Shown here: positions 45,506 to 55,451 of the stretch, piece by piece
How the letters are laid out: each line of letters begins with the position of its first letter
How positions within the stretch are numbered: position 1 is the first letter of the stretch
Source of the DNA: an uncultured Burkholderiales bacterium
GTDB lineage: Bacteria > Pseudomonadota > Gammaproteobacteria > Burkholderiales > Burkholderiaceae_C
Assembly (NCBI GenBank): GCA_903887325.1
Contig: CAISPG010000078.1
Span: 1 to 64,000, forward strand
Length of the DNA: 64,000 nucleotides
Reading direction: 5' to 3'
Notes under the pieces: generated by a model
Told to the model about the DNA's origin: nothing
What the model saw: the letters and a program-made list of their open reading frames with translations, nothing else
The model's database searches: none
Made by a program: the position numbers and the translations under genes

Positions 45506-46708
45506 TCAGGCCTTAGGTGAAGTAGCTAGAAATTCTTTGACCAGAGGCACCAGCAATGCCACCACTTCATCTGCCTCAGCCTCGGTCATGATGAGCGCGG
45601 GCAACAAGCGTATGACGCTGTCGGCAGTCACACTCAACAATAAACCGGCTTGTAGCGCCTGTCCCATCAACGGGCCGCAGGGACGGTCCAGATCTATGCC
45701 AATCATCAAGCCGTTGCCGCGGATTTCCTTGAACCCTGCCACATGTTCAAGCTCGCGTTGCAATGCGTTTTTCAAATGCGTGCCGACGCGGGACGCGTTT
45801 TCCAGCAATCTGTCTTCTTCCATGATACGCAGTGTTTCCACCCCTGCGCGCATGGCCAAGGGGTTGCCGCCAAACGTCGTGCCGTGGTTACCCGGTTGAA
45901 AAATTTTGGCGGCCTTGGGGCCCGCCACCACCGCGCCAATCGGCACCCCCGAGCCCAACCCTTTGGCCAAAGGCATGACATCTGCGTGAATGCCTGCCCA
46001 TTGGTGGGCAAACCATTTGCCGGTGCGGCCGATGCCGCATTGCACCTCGTCAATCATCAGCAGCCAGTCGCGCTCATCGCACAGTTGGCGAATGGCACGC
46101 AAATAGTCTGCGCTCATAGGGTTGATGCCACCTTCGCCTTGTATGGTTTCGAAAAACACCGCCACTACATTGGGGTTGTTGACCGTGGCTATTTCAATCG
46201 CGGCGATATCGTTCATAGGCACGCGGATAAAACCTTCGACCAGCGGCCCGAACCCTTGCTGAATTTTGGCGTTGCCGGTGGCGCTCAGCGTTGCGATGCT
46301 GCGGCCGTGGAATGCTTTGTCATAGACCACGATTTCGGGTTTATCAATGCCTTTGTCATGGCCGAATTTGCGCGCCATCTTGAGTGCGGCTTCGTTGGCT
46401 TCCAAACCAGAGTTGCAGAAGAACACATTGCTCATGCCTGACAGCGCCACCAGTTTGTCGGCGAGTTGTTGTTGCAAAGGGATGTGGTAATAGTTGCAAC
46501 TGTGCATGATCTTGCTGATCTGGTCTTGCAAGGCGGGCACCAGCTTGGGGTGGTTGTGCCCCAAAGTGTTGACCGCGATACCGGCCAGCGCATCCAGATA
46601 ACGTTTACCGCTGGTGTCCCACACATAAACGCCTTGGCCATGCGACACCGTCATCGGCAGACGGCCATAGGTGTTCATCAAGTGAGCAGCAGGATCGGCA
46701 GTGGACAT
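45506..46708 (-). CDS. argD: Acetylornithine/succinyldiaminopimelate aminotransferase ArgD
   Basis: PLP-dependent class III aminotransferase in arginine synthesis, 400 residues. Start MSTADPAAHLM at 46708 has GAGG nine bases upstream and is preferred to the ORF-track start 21 codons earlier. FFCNSGLEANEAALKMAR, LMIDEVQCGIGRTG and LAKGLGSGVPIGA (with the Schiff-base lysine) are present. First gene of the argD-argF pair, divergent from the DUF3579 gene. Confidence 0.95.
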   Translation of the reverse strand: MSTADPAAHLMNTYGRLPMTVSHGQGVYVWDTSGKRYLDALAGIAVNTLGHNHPKLVPALQDQISKIMHSCNYYHIPLQQQLADKLVALSGMSNVFFCNSGLEANEAALKMARKFGHDKGIDKPEIVVYDKAFHGRSIATLSATGNAKIQQGFGPLVEGFIRVPMNDIAAIEIATVNNPNVVAVFFETIQGEGGINPMSADYLRAIRQLCDERDWLLMIDEVQCGIGRTGKWFAHQWAGIHADVMPLAKGLGSGVPIGAVVAGPKAAKIFQPGNHGTTFGGNPLAMRAGVETLRIMEEDRLLENASRVGTHLKNALQRELEHVAGFKEIRGNGLMIGIDLDRPCGPLMGQALQAGLLLSVTADSVIRLLPALIMTEAEADEVVALLVPLVKEFLATSPKA

Positions 46709-46834
46709 GTGAACCTCGGGGTGTGGCGGAAAAGAAATCGGCTCTGAAGCCATGGAGACTTGGAGCCGCAAACATAGATTCTAGGGCGCATTGCTTGTCA
46801 GACGTTTGAAATAACTGGCATCTAAGATAGATCG

Positions 46835-47131
46835 GTGCAAAGCAATATTTCAAAAGAAGTCGTGATTCTGGGTGTCACTCAATCTGGTCAAACTTTCCGG
46901 CCAAGTGATTGGGCGGAGCGCTTGGCCGGAGTGATCAGCAGCATACGGCCCGCACCCGCCAACCCGGGCGACCACTTCAGTTATTCACCTTGGTGCGTGC
47001 CCAATACCTTGCAAGGTCAAAAATGCGTGATTGTTCATATTGACATTCGCGCAGCCAATGTCATGGCTTGGGATTTTTTAATGGGATTTGCCAAAGACAA
47101 CGACTTGCAAATTCTCGAGGTTAAGGAATAA
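46835..47131 (+). CDS. DUF3579 family protein
   Basis: A 98-residue protein of unknown function, starting at GTG 46835. The segments ILGVTQSGQTFRPSDWAERLAG and YSPWCVPNTLQGQKCVIVHIDIR match the betaproteobacterial DUF3579 family as I know it. It commonly sits between arginine genes and rpsT in Burkholderiales, as here. No catalytic motif is evident. Confidence 0.85.
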   Translation: MQSNISKEVVILGVTQSGQTFRPSDWAERLAGVISSIRPAPANPGDHFSYSPWCVPNTLQGQKCVIVHIDIRAANVMAWDFLMGFAKDNDLQILEVKE

Positions 47132-47140
47132 GCGCCCATG

Positions 47141-47165
47141 AAAAAACCGCCCGAAGGCGGTTTCT
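47141..47165. terminator. Bidirectional terminator between DUF3579 and rpsT
   Basis: AAAAAACCGCC-CGAA-GGCGGTTTCTC has A and T tracts on either side of a short GC stem with a CGAA loop, suited to the two convergent genes. Confidence 0.7.
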
Positions 47166-47239
47166 CACTTTTTTGCCAACAGCGCACCGGTTTCAAACGG
47201 CGGCCTGCTTGCGGCAGACCGGGCTGGGTACCTGAAACG

Positions 47240-47539
47240 TCAGGCGGCGAGGGCCAGGTGTTTCACCTTGGCGGCCAGGCGGCTCTTATCGCGAGCTGCC
47301 TTGTTTTTGTGGAAGATGTGTTTGTCAGCGATGATGTCCACCACCGATTGCATCTTGCCGAACAGTTCAGCGGCTTTGACTTTGTCACCGGCTTGAACTG
47401 CTTTTTCGACGTTCTTCACTGCTGTGCGGTATTTGGAGCGCAACGAGCTGTTGGCTTCGTTGAGTTTCACGTCCTGGCGGGCGCGTTTGCGGCCTGATGC
47501 CAGGCGCGGGTTCTTTTTCTTGGGTTTGGCTGAAGCCAT
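47240..47539 (-). CDS. rpsT: 30S ribosomal protein S20
   Basis: A 99-residue, lysine/arginine-rich protein beginning [22 protein letters not shown], the usual S20 start, with [12 protein letters not shown] and [15 protein letters not shown]. It binds 16S rRNA early in assembly. Divergent from murJ, with about 100 bases between the starts. Confidence 0.98.
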   Translation of the reverse strand: MASAKPKKKNPRLASGRKRARQDVKLNEANSSLRSKYRTAVKNVEKAVQAGDKVKAAELFGKMQSVVDIIADKHIFHKNKAARDKSRLAAKVKHLALAA

Positions 47540-47638
47540 GGTTTTTCCTTTGAGTGTCTGAGGATGATGCTGGCAAAGCCGGACATTGTAGCAAATGCCC
47601 CCGGCTGACTGTCACCGGCGGCGGCTACACTGCGGCGG

Positions 47639-49204
47639 ATGAGCATGTTCAAGTCCGCTTCTACCGTTTCCTTGTTGACCCTGGTGTCGCGCATCACCGG
47701 GTTCGCGCGAGAGACCCTGATCGCCACGGTTTTCGGTGCCAGCGCGCTGACCGACGCGTTCAACGTGGCTTTTCGCATCCCGAATCTGTTTCGCCGCTTG
47801 TTTGCCGAAGGTGCGTTCAGCCAGGCCTTTGTGCCGGTGCTGGCCGCCACCCGGGCCGAAAAAGGGGATGCTGCCACCCGCGTATTGATTGACAAAGTGG
47901 CTACTTTGCTTGCGTGGGCGGTGTTGTTGACCAGTCTGCTCGGCGTGCTGGGCGCGCCTTGGCTGGTCTGGGTCATGGCCAGCGGCTTGCGCCAATCGCC
48001 CCAAGGTTTGCAAACCGCCATCAACCTGACAGGCTTCATGTTTCCCTACATCGCCTTCATGTCCATGGTGGCCTTGTCTGCCGGTATTTTGAATACCTGG
48101 CGGCGTTTTGCCGTGCCTGCGGCCACTCCAGTGTTGTTGAATGTGTGCATGATTGGCAGCGCCTGGTTGGGCGCGCCTTGGTTTGAAGCCCAGGGCATAG
48201 CGCCGATTTACAGCTTGGCAGCCGGCGTCATGCTGGGCGGCTTGTTGCAGTTGGCGGCGCAAATTCCGGCGCTTTTAAAGCTGGGTTTATTACCGCGCAT
48301 CAGCGTGTCGCCGACACAGATCAAAGCCGCATGGCAGGACGAGGGTACCCGCAAGATTTTGGCCATGATGGGCCCGGCTTTGCTGGGCGTGGGCGTGGCC
48401 CAGTTGTCGTTGGTCATCAACACTCAAATCGCCTCACACCTGACCCCGGGCAGCGTCAGCTGGATCAGTTACGCCGACCGCTTGATGGAATTTCCCATCG
48501 CTTTGCTCGGTGTGGCGCTGGGCGTGGTATTGATGCCGCAATTGGCCGCCGCCAAGGCTGCTTCAGACAGTGAGCGTTACAGCGCCATGCTCGATTGGGG
48601 GCTGCGCCTGGTAGTGGTGCTGGCGCTGCCGTGTGCGGTGGCGCTGTTGGTGTTTGCCGCGCCGCTGGTGTCGGTGCTTTATCACTATGGCGCGTTTTCA
48701 AGCCATGATGTGCAGCAGACCAGCCTGGCCTTGACGGGTTACGGCGTGGGTTTGCTCGGTCTGGTTGCCATCAAGGTGCTGGCACCGGGCTTTTATGCCA
48801 ACCAGGACACCCGCACGCCGGTGCGCATTGCGGTCGCGGTGCTGGTGTTCACGCAAGTCATGAACTGGCTGCTGGTGCCGTATCTGGCGCATGCCGCATT
48901 GACTTTGTCGATTGCGCTGGGCGCCTTGGTCAACGCCTTGAGTTTGTTGATCGGTTTGCGCAGGCAGGGGCAATACATGCCGCTGCCGGGTTGGCCACGT
49001 CTTTTGCTGCAAGTGTTGCTGGCGTGCGGCTTGATGGCTGCCGGTTTGTTGTGGGCTTCCCAACAATGGGATTGGACCGGCTTGCAGTCACACGCCTGGC
49101 AGCGCATAGGTTTGATGACACTGGTGCTGGGTACATCGGGTGTTGTGTATTTGGTGACGCTTAGGGTTATTGGCGTCGATCTGCGTGCACTTTTGCGCCG
49201 CTGA
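47639..49204 (+). CDS. murJ: Lipid II flippase MurJ
   Basis: Moves the peptidoglycan precursor lipid II across the inner membrane. The 521 residues, with about 14 hydrophobic segments, start MSMFKSASTVSLLTLVSRITGFARE and contain FNVAFRIPNLFRRLFAEGAFSQAFVPVL, which are MurJ hallmarks. It is next to rpsT as in many betaproteobacteria. The gene downstream begins 15 bases later and may be co-transcribed. Confidence 0.96.
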   Translation: MSMFKSASTVSLLTLVSRITGFARETLIATVFGASALTDAFNVAFRIPNLFRRLFAEGAFSQAFVPVLAATRAEKGDAATRVLIDKVATLLAWAVLLTSLLGVLGAPWLVWVMASGLRQSPQGLQTAINLTGFMFPYIAFMSMVALSAGILNTWRRFAVPAATPVLLNVCMIGSAWLGAPWFEAQGIAPIYSLAAGVMLGGLLQLAAQIPALLKLGLLPRISVSPTQIKAAWQDEGTRKILAMMGPALLGVGVAQLSLVINTQIASHLTPGSVSWISYADRLMEFPIALLGVALGVVLMPQLAAAKAASDSERYSAMLDWGLRLVVVLALPCAVALLVFAAPLVSVLYHYGAFSSHDVQQTSLALTGYGVGLLGLVAIKVLAPGFYANQDTRTPVRIAVAVLVFTQVMNWLLVPYLAHAALTLSIALGALVNALSLLIGLRRQGQYMPLPGWPRLLLQVLLACGLMAAGLLWASQQWDWTGLQSHAWQRIGLMTLVLGTSGVVYLVTLRVIGVDLRALLRR

Positions 49205-49219
49205 AGGCATGATTGAGCC

Positions 49220-49933
49220 ATGGATTACAAGTTGACACTCCCCTCGGCACTGGACTATTTCTCTACCCTGGTGCAAAGCGACGAAGAATTTCCCTTGCTG
49301 GAAACAGCAGTCAGTCTGGCGCAGGATGAATTTCCCGCGCTCGACATACTACAGGTGCTGGACGAAGTCGATGTGATGTCCGCCAAGCTCAAAAGGCGCT
49401 TGATGCCGAATGCCGACGCGCTGGACAAACTGCGCGAGCTGAACCGGTTTTTTTATGGAGACATGCGGTTCGCGGGCAATGTCAACCATTACGACGACCC
49501 GCACAACAGCTATTTGAACGTGGTGCTCGGCAAGCGCCTGGGCATTCCCATCAGCCTGGCTGTGTTGTGGCTGGAGCTGGGGCAAAGTCTCGGTTTGAAC
49601 GTCAGCGGTGTCAGCTTTCCCGGTCATTTTCTGGTCAAGCTGGATTTGAATTTTCCGCAGGAAGGCCACGTGGTGATTGACCCTTTCACCGGCGAATCGC
49701 TGAGCCGTGAAGACCTGGCCGAGCGGCTGATTCCCTGGCTGCCCGGCGCCAAGCTGGGCAAACCTCAAGCTATTTCCGATGACGCGCTGGCCTTTCATTT
49801 GGAGCCGGCCGAACCGCGCCAGATCATTGCGCGCATGTTGCGCAATCTGCACGAGATTTACCGCCGCCAGGACGATCAGGAACGGTTATTGAAAGTCAGG
49901 GCCAGGTTGGCTTTGTTGTTGCCTGAAAATTAA
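49220..49933 (+). CDS. SirB1-family transglutaminase-like protein
   Basis: A 237-residue protein with the SirB1 core [29 protein letters not shown] and [11 protein letters not shown], and a C-terminal TPR-like helical part ([28 protein letters not shown]). Its biochemical role is not known. It overlaps the convergent purM by four bases. Confidence 0.87.
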   Translation: MDYKLTLPSALDYFSTLVQSDEEFPLLETAVSLAQDEFPALDILQVLDEVDVMSAKLKRRLMPNADALDKLRELNRFFYGDMRFAGNVNHYDDPHNSYLNVVLGKRLGIPISLAVLWLELGQSLGLNVSGVSFPGHFLVKLDLNFPQEGHVVIDPFTGESLSREDLAERLIPWLPGAKLGKPQAISDDALAFHLEPAEPRQIIARMLRNLHEIYRRQDDQERLLKVRARLALLLPEN

Positions 49934-50958
49934 TTGATCACCACCGCAGCGCCATCGCCTTTGTCGGCAATCACACCAATGCGGTAAACCTGCTCGCCTA
50001 AAGCGGCAAGAGTTTGAGCACATGCATCTGCGTGTTCAGCGGAAATCACCACGACCATGCCAATGCCGTTGTTAAATGTGCGGCACATTTCTGCTTCGTC
50101 AATGCCTGCGGTTTGTTGCAACCAAGTGAACAATTCTGTGCGCGGCCAACTGGCACGTTGCAGGTGAGCGGCGCAATGGTCGGGCAGCACGCGCGGGATG
50201 TTTTCGGTCAAACCGCCGCCGGTGATGTGCGCCAAGGCTTTGATTGGATGAGCTTTCAGCGCGGCCAAGACAGATTTCACATACAAACGCGTGGGTGCCA
50301 TCAGCGCTTCTTTGAATGGCTGGCCGTCAAGCTGAGCCGGCAAATGCGATGAAGCACGTTCTATGCATTTGCGCACCAGGCTGAATCCGTTGGAATGCAC
50401 GCCGCTGGACGAAAGGCCCAGCACAATATCTCCGGGCGACACATTCTTGCCGGTCAGGATCAGCGATTTTTCCACCACGCCAACCGCAAATCCCGCCAAA
50501 TCGTATTCGCCCGCCGGGTACATGCCCGGCATCTCGGCGGTTTCGCCGCCTATCAAGGCGCAACCGGACAACTCGCAGCCTTTGGCGATGCCGCCGACCA
50601 CGGCCGCGGCCGTGTCCACGTCTAGCTTGCCGCAAGCGAAATAGTCGAGAAAAAACAGTGGCTCTGCACCTTGCACCAACACGTCATTGACGCTCATGGC
50701 CACCAAATCAATGCCGACGGTGTCGTGCATCTGCCATTCAAACGCCAGTTTCAGTTTGGTACCGACGCCGTCGGTGCCGCTGACCAGCACCGGTTCTTTG
50801 TAGTTTTTCGGTACCTCAAACAGCGCGCCGAAGCCGCCTATGCCGGCCAGCACGCCGTCGCGCATGGTTTTTTTGGCCAGCGGTTTAATGCGTTCAACCA
50901 AGGCGTCGCCTGCGTCGATATCGACGCCTGCATCTTTGTAGGAAAGTGGTGTGTTCAT
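49930..50958 (-). CDS. purM: Phosphoribosylformylglycinamidine cyclo-ligase PurM
   Basis: Closes the imidazole ring of AIR in purine synthesis, using ATP. The 342 residues run from [17 protein letters not shown]; the ORF track adds six doubtful residues. [27 protein letters not shown] and [16 protein letters not shown] are typical. It is divergent from the AI-2E permease gene, as in other Burkholderiales. Confidence 0.97.
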   Translation of the reverse strand: MNTPLSYKDAGVDIDAGDALVERIKPLAKKTMRDGVLAGIGGFGALFEVPKNYKEPVLVSGTDGVGTKLKLAFEWQMHDTVGIDLVAMSVNDVLVQGAEPLFFLDYFACGKLDVDTAAAVVGGIAKGCELSGCALIGGETAEMPGMYPAGEYDLAGFAVGVVEKSLILTGKNVSPGDIVLGLSSSGVHSNGFSLVRKCIERASSHLPAQLDGQPFKEALMAPTRLYVKSVLAALKAHPIKALAHITGGGLTENIPRVLPDHCAAHLQRASWPRTELFTWLQQTAGIDEAEMCRTFNNGIGMVVVISAEHADACAQTLAALGEQVYRIGVIADKGDGAAVVIN

Positions 50959-51037
50959 ATGCGTAGGGCGCTGCAATCATGCCCGGGGGTCGGGTCGATA
51001 GAATCAGAGCATTCTAAATGCGGGTACTTCTCCCCTG

Positions 51038-52108
51038 ATGTCCATATCCCCCGACTACCGTTTTTACGCTGCCTGGCTGTTGATACTCAGCCTGCTTGCG
51101 GCGCTGTTGTGGTGGTTAACGCCTGTGCTGACCCCGTTTCTTATCGCCGGGGTGATCGCCTATGTGTTGTCGCCGCCGGTCCGGCGCTTGCAAGCCTTGC
51201 TTGGCCCCGGTGTGCCCAAGTTTCTCGTCGTGCTGGTCTGCGAAATTGTTTTTTTGCTGTTGCTGGTGGCTTTCGTCGGCTTGATTGTGCCGGTGCTGTT
51301 CAAGGAAGCCGGCCGGTTGCAAACTCAATTACCCGGTTTGCTGGCCGAATTGCAGACTTGGGTCACACCCCTGCTGCAAAGCATGGGCATTGAATTACAA
51401 CTCGACCCGCAAGGCATCAAAGACTTTGTGTCCAACCAGTTTCAGTCCATTTTGCACAACAGCATGGACTCAGTGCTGTCCTCGTTGCGCATAGGCGGCA
51501 GTGTGGCGCTGGCGCTGATAGGCAACTTGATTCTGGTGCCGGTGGCGCTGTTTTACCTGCTAATGGACGGTCACCACATGCTGGCTCAACTGCGCGAGTG
51601 GCTGCCGCGCAAGGCTGAACCAGGGGTGATCGATTTTGTCTCCGAAGCCGATGCGGTGCTGGGCGAGTATGTGCGCGGTCAGTTGCTGGTGATGCTGAGT
51701 TTGTCTGTTTACTACGTGGCTGGTTTGTCGCTGTTTGGACTGTCAGTTGCCTGGCCCATAGGTATTCTGACCGGCATGGCGGTGTTCGTGCCATATGTCG
51801 GTTTCGGCGTGGGCTTGCTTTTGGCGGCTTTGTCGGGTTTTCTGGAAATGGCGCCGCTGCAAGCCTCGGGCATGCTGGCGGTGGTGTTCGGCATCGGACA
51901 GTTGCTGGAAGGCTTTGTGCTGACCCCGCGCCTGATCGGCGAGCGCATCGGTTTGCACCCGCTGGCCGTGATTTTTGCTTTGCTGGCTTTCGGTCAGTTG
52001 CTGGGTTTTGTCGGCGTGTTGATCGCCTTGCCGGCCAGCGCGGTGTTGCTGGTGGCTTTGCGGCGCTTGCGTCAACGTTATGTGGCCAGCCGTTTGTATG
52101 CGGGCTGA
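51038..52108 (+). CDS. AI-2E family (UPF0118) permease
   Basis: A 356-residue membrane protein with the two-part layout of the family: N-terminal helices (WLLILSLLAALLWWLTPVLTPFLIAGVIAYVLSPPVRRL), a central soluble stretch, and C-terminal helices with LEGFVLTPRLIGERIGLHPLAVIFALLAFGQL. Family members export small molecules or ions; the substrate is unknown. The Hda gene follows within seven bases. Confidence 0.87.
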   Translation: MSISPDYRFYAAWLLILSLLAALLWWLTPVLTPFLIAGVIAYVLSPPVRRLQALLGPGVPKFLVVLVCEIVFLLLLVAFVGLIVPVLFKEAGRLQTQLPGLLAELQTWVTPLLQSMGIELQLDPQGIKDFVSNQFQSILHNSMDSVLSSLRIGGSVALALIGNLILVPVALFYLLMDGHHMLAQLREWLPRKAEPGVIDFVSEADAVLGEYVRGQLLVMLSLSVYYVAGLSLFGLSVAWPIGILTGMAVFVPYVGFGVGLLLAALSGFLEMAPLQASGMLAVVFGIGQLLEGFVLTPRLIGERIGLHPLAVIFALLAFGQLLGFVGVLIALPASAVLLVALRRLRQRYVASRLYAG

Positions 52109-52114
52109 GGTTTG

Positions 52115-52801
52115 ATGAAACAAATCGCATTGGACATAGGTGTTTCAGTCGGCCCCAGTCTGGGGAATTTTCATCCCGGGCATAACGCGGCTGCGCTTGC
52201 GCATCTTGAATTGTGGATGGCCGGTCGCACACGTTCGCCGGTTCCCACGTTTTTGTGGGGCGACAACGGCAGCGGCAAAACCCATTTGCTGCGTGCGGTG
52301 GCAGACCATATTCGAAACCAAGGCGCCCGGGTCGGCTGGATGGACAAGACCACGGTGCAACCGCCTGAATTCAACCCTGAATGGGAAGTGTTGCTGCTAG
52401 ACGATGTGCAGTTTTTTTCTGCGGTTCAGCAACACATGGCGTTCAACTGGTTTGTCAACGCAGCCACGCCGGGCGCGGCGCGTCAGCCTTGGGTGCTGGC
52501 CGCTGGCACCTTGCCGCCTCAAGACTTGCCGTTGCGGGAAGATTTACGCACCCGGCTGGGCTGGGGCCATGTGTTTCATTTGCAATTGCTGGACGATGAC
52601 CAGCGCCGCGAGGTGCTGCTCAAGCACGCGCAAGCGCTGGGTATGCACCTTGGCAAGGATTTACTGGATTATTTGCTCAGCCGTTTCAGCCGGGACCTGG
52701 GGCATTTGATCCATCTGCTTGAACAACTCGACAACTATGCGCTGCAAACACAGCGGCCTTTGACCATTCCTTTATTGAGAGCCATGTTGGATGAAACCTG
52801 A
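52115..52801 (+). CDS. hda: DnaA regulatory inactivator Hda
   Basis: AAA+ protein related to DnaA that, bound to the sliding clamp, stimulates hydrolysis of DnaA-ATP. The ATG at 52115 gives MKQIALDIGVSVGPSLGNF (228 residues); the ORF-track M one codon before is a TTG. The KQIALDI start holds the clamp-binding motif. Walker A is GDNGSGKTHLLRA and Walker B LLLDDVQFF. Located between the AI-2E permease and HAD genes, the usual betaproteobacterial context. Confidence 0.93.
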   Translation: MKQIALDIGVSVGPSLGNFHPGHNAAALAHLELWMAGRTRSPVPTFLWGDNGSGKTHLLRAVADHIRNQGARVGWMDKTTVQPPEFNPEWEVLLLDDVQFFSAVQQHMAFNWFVNAATPGAARQPWVLAAGTLPPQDLPLREDLRTRLGWGHVFHLQLLDDDQRREVLLKHAQALGMHLGKDLLDYLLSRFSRDLGHLIHLLEQLDNYALQTQRPLTIPLLRAMLDET

Positions 52802-52808
52802 ACCGCAC

Positions 52809-53480
52809 ATGAAACTCGCGCTGTTTGACCTGGACCATACCTTGTTGCCGCTGGACTCAGACCAGTCCTGGGGTGAGTTCACCTTGCAACTCGGCTGGGT
52901 AGATGAAGCCACTTTCCGTGAGCGCAACAACGCTTTTTACGCCGACTACAACGCCGGCTGTCTGGACATACATGAGTACGTGCGCTTTGCCACACGCAGC
53001 ATGCGCGAGCGCGGCATGGATGAGGCGCTTGCTGCGCACCGCCAGTTCATGCAACAAGTGATTCAACCTGCGATCAAACCTGCTGCTTTGGAATTGGTGG
53101 CGCAGCACCGCTCTTTGGGTGAAACGCTGGTGATGGTGACTGCAACCAATGAATTTGTCACCGGCCCTATCGCCGAAGCCTTTGGTATGGATGTGTTGCT
53201 CGCTGTTGAATTAGAGCGGGACGACAACGGTCATTTCACCGGTGAAATTGCCGGTGTGCCCAGTTTGCGCGAAGGCAAAGTGACACGCGTGAGCCAATGG
53301 CTGGCTCAGCAAGGCTTGGATTGGGCGCAAGTTGAAGCCACGTTTTACAGCGACTCGACCAACGATTTACCGCTGCTGGAAAAAGTGCAAACGCCGGTGG
53401 TGACCAACCCCGGCCCCGCCTTGAGGCAGATAGCCCAAGAGCGGGCATGGCGTATCCTCGACCTTTTCGAGACCTCATGA
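52809..53480 (+). CDS. HAD-superfamily hydrolase, SerB-like subfamily IB
   Basis: A 223-residue phosphatase. The nucleophile motif is ALFDLDHTLLPLDSD; later motifs are MVTATNEFVTGPIAE and FYSDSTNDLPLLE. The start at 52809 puts motif I close to the N-terminus; an ATG at 52791 overlapping hda is also possible. The substrate may be a phosphorylated amino acid or histidinol phosphate. Its stop overlaps the pcnB start (ATGA). Confidence 0.85.
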   Translation: MKLALFDLDHTLLPLDSDQSWGEFTLQLGWVDEATFRERNNAFYADYNAGCLDIHEYVRFATRSMRERGMDEALAAHRQFMQQVIQPAIKPAALELVAQHRSLGETLVMVTATNEFVTGPIAEAFGMDVLLAVELERDDNGHFTGEIAGVPSLREGKVTRVSQWLAQQGLDWAQVEATFYSDSTNDLPLLEKVQTPVVTNPGPALRQIAQERAWRILDLFETS

Positions 53481-54934
53481 TCAAAAAAATCATTCAAAAC
53501 CTGTTCGGTAAATCAGACAAACCAAGCGCCACGCGTTTCGGCAAGCGGCGTGTGATTCCTGCTTCCACCCACGGCATAGACCCGGAACTGGTGGACGAGC
53601 GTGCGTGGAACGTGGTGCGCACTTTGCAGGAACGCGGTTTTGAGGCTTACATCGTCGGCGGCGCTGTACGCGATTTGCTGGTCGGTTTAAAGCCCAAAGA
53701 TTTTGATGTGGCCACCGACGCCACGCCGGAAGAAGTCAAAGCGTGTTTTCGCCGTGCGTTCATCATCGGCAGACGCTTTCGTATCGTGCATGTGGTGTAC
53801 GGGCGCGGGCGCGACCACGAAGTGATTGAAGTTTCCACGTTCCGGGCCCATTTGGACAGCAACGACGCCGAGCAGGTCAGCGGCAACGAGCGCACCAGCA
53901 AGAAAGCCTTGTCGAATATGACGCACGCGGTGGACGCCAGCGGGCGCGTGCTGCGCGACAACGTGTGGGGCCCGCAGGACGAGGACGCCACCCGGCGCGA
54001 TTTCACCGTCAACGCCATGTACTACGACCCCAGCGTGGGTGAAGTCATCGACTACCACCACGGTTTTGAAGACGCGGCCAAACGCGTCATCCGCATGATT
54101 GGTGAGCCGTCGGCGCGTTACCGCGAAGACCCGGTGCGCATCATCCGCGCGGTGCGGTTTTCCGCCAAGCTCAGTGCGCTGGGCTTCAAGCTTGAGCCGC
54201 GCACCGCCAAGCCTTTGAAAGCCATGATGGAGTTGCTGGCCGATGTGCCGCAAAGCCGTTTGTTCGATGAAATGCTCAAGCTGCTGCAAACCGGTCATTC
54301 CATCGCCAGCATTGAGCAATTGAAAAAACTCGGACTCGCTCGCGGCATTTACCCGCTCTTGGATGTGGTGGTTGAACGCGCCGACACCCCGTTTGTGCAA
54401 GCTGCGCTGTTGGACACCGACCGGCGCGTCGGCGAAGGCAAACCGGTGGCGCCGAGTTTTTTGCTGGCCTGCGTGTTGTGGGCCGATGTACGCGAAGGCT
54501 GGCAGGCACGCACCGGCGAAATGGCGGTGTTCCCGGCTTTGCAGGAAGCCATTGAAGAAGTGTTTAACGCGCGCATCGGCGACGTATCAGGCCGCGGCAA
54601 ATTGGCCGGTGACATGCGTGAAATCTGGACCATGCAACCACGCTTCGAGAAGCGCAACGGCAGTGCGCCCTTTGGGCTGGTCGAGCAGGCGCGTTTTCGT
54701 GCAAGTTTTGATTTCATGTGCTTGCGTGCCGAGGTCGGCGAAGTTGATGTGGAGTTAGCCGACTGGTGGGAAGACTTCAGCTTGGCAGATGACGACAGCC
54801 GGGTCGCCTTGTTGCAAGCCGTCAAACCTGCAGCGCGTGCAGTTCGTGCTGAAGGCGAAGCCAAAAAACGCCCGCGCCGCCGCCGCAAACCCGCTGGTGC
54901 CAAACCCGATGCAGGCGGCAACCCTGGCGCGTGA
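53477..54934 (+). CDS. pcnB: Poly(A) polymerase I PcnB
   Basis: Adds poly(A) tails to RNA 3' ends, promoting decay. It has 485 residues from the ATG at 53477; the longer ORF-track start lies inside the HAD gene. The nucleotidyltransferase core is AYIVGGAVRDLLVGLKPKDFDVATDATPEE, followed by RRFRIVHVVYGR and the tRNA-binding-like middle (RYREDPVRIIRAVRFSAKL). The C-terminus is a basic tail (KKRPRRRRKPAGAK), as usual for bacterial poly(A) polymerases. Confidence 0.95.
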   Translation: MIKKIIQNLFGKSDKPSATRFGKRRVIPASTHGIDPELVDERAWNVVRTLQERGFEAYIVGGAVRDLLVGLKPKDFDVATDATPEEVKACFRRAFIIGRRFRIVHVVYGRGRDHEVIEVSTFRAHLDSNDAEQVSGNERTSKKALSNMTHAVDASGRVLRDNVWGPQDEDATRRDFTVNAMYYDPSVGEVIDYHHGFEDAAKRVIRMIGEPSARYREDPVRIIRAVRFSAKLSALGFKLEPRTAKPLKAMMELLADVPQSRLFDEMLKLLQTGHSIASIEQLKKLGLARGIYPLLDVVVERADTPFVQAALLDTDRRVGEGKPVAPSFLLACVLWADVREGWQARTGEMAVFPALQEAIEEVFNARIGDVSGRGKLAGDMREIWTMQPRFEKRNGSAPFGLVEQARFRASFDFMCLRAEVGEVDVELADWWEDFSLADDDSRVALLQAVKPAARAVRAEGEAKKRPRRRRKPAGAKPDAGGNPGA

Positions 54935-55394
54935 ACCGGTCAGCGCCTATGTCGCTGTCGGCGCCAATCTGGGTGACGCCATCGCTTCAGTCACTCAGGC
55001 TTTGCAAGACCTGAGCGAATTGCCGCAGACGCAGGTCGAATCAATTTCCTCTTTGTACCGCAGTGCGCCTTATCAGGCCGAAGGCCCGGCCTTTATCAAC
55101 GCAGTGGCGCATATACGCACCCGTTTGAATGCGCCGGATTTACTTGTGGCTTTGCAAGCCATGGAACAACAGGCGGGTCGGGTACGCCGCCACGTGAACG
55201 CACCGCGAACGTTGGACTTAGATATTTTGTTTTATGGCGACGCCAAGCTGCAAAGCAGTCGTTTAACGCTGCCACATCCGCGCTGGATGGAACGGGCTTT
55301 TGTGCTGCTGCCTTTGCAGGAAGTGGCGCCGCACAAAGTCATACCCGTCATGCTGCACGCAGTGGCCGATCAGCAGATCGAGAAATTGGTTTAA
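54909..55394 (+). CDS. folK: 2-amino-4-hydroxy-6-hydroxymethyldihydropteridine diphosphokinase FolK
   Basis: Transfers pyrophosphate to the pterin in folate synthesis, 161 residues from the ATG at 54909, which overlaps the pcnB end by 26 bases. AYVAVGANLGD, SSLYRSAPYQ and RTLDLDILFYGD are the family signature regions. The ORF-track start lies far inside pcnB and is rejected. Confidence 0.94.
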   Translation: MQAATLAREPVSAYVAVGANLGDAIASVTQALQDLSELPQTQVESISSLYRSAPYQAEGPAFINAVAHIRTRLNAPDLLVALQAMEQQAGRVRRHVNAPRTLDLDILFYGDAKLQSSRLTLPHPRWMERAFVLLPLQEVAPHKVIPVMLHAVADQQIEKLV

Positions 55395-55451
55395 CAGCTT
55401 TTGGCCGAGGCTTAGCTTGACCACATAAGCGTGATTGTTCAAGGCTTGCAG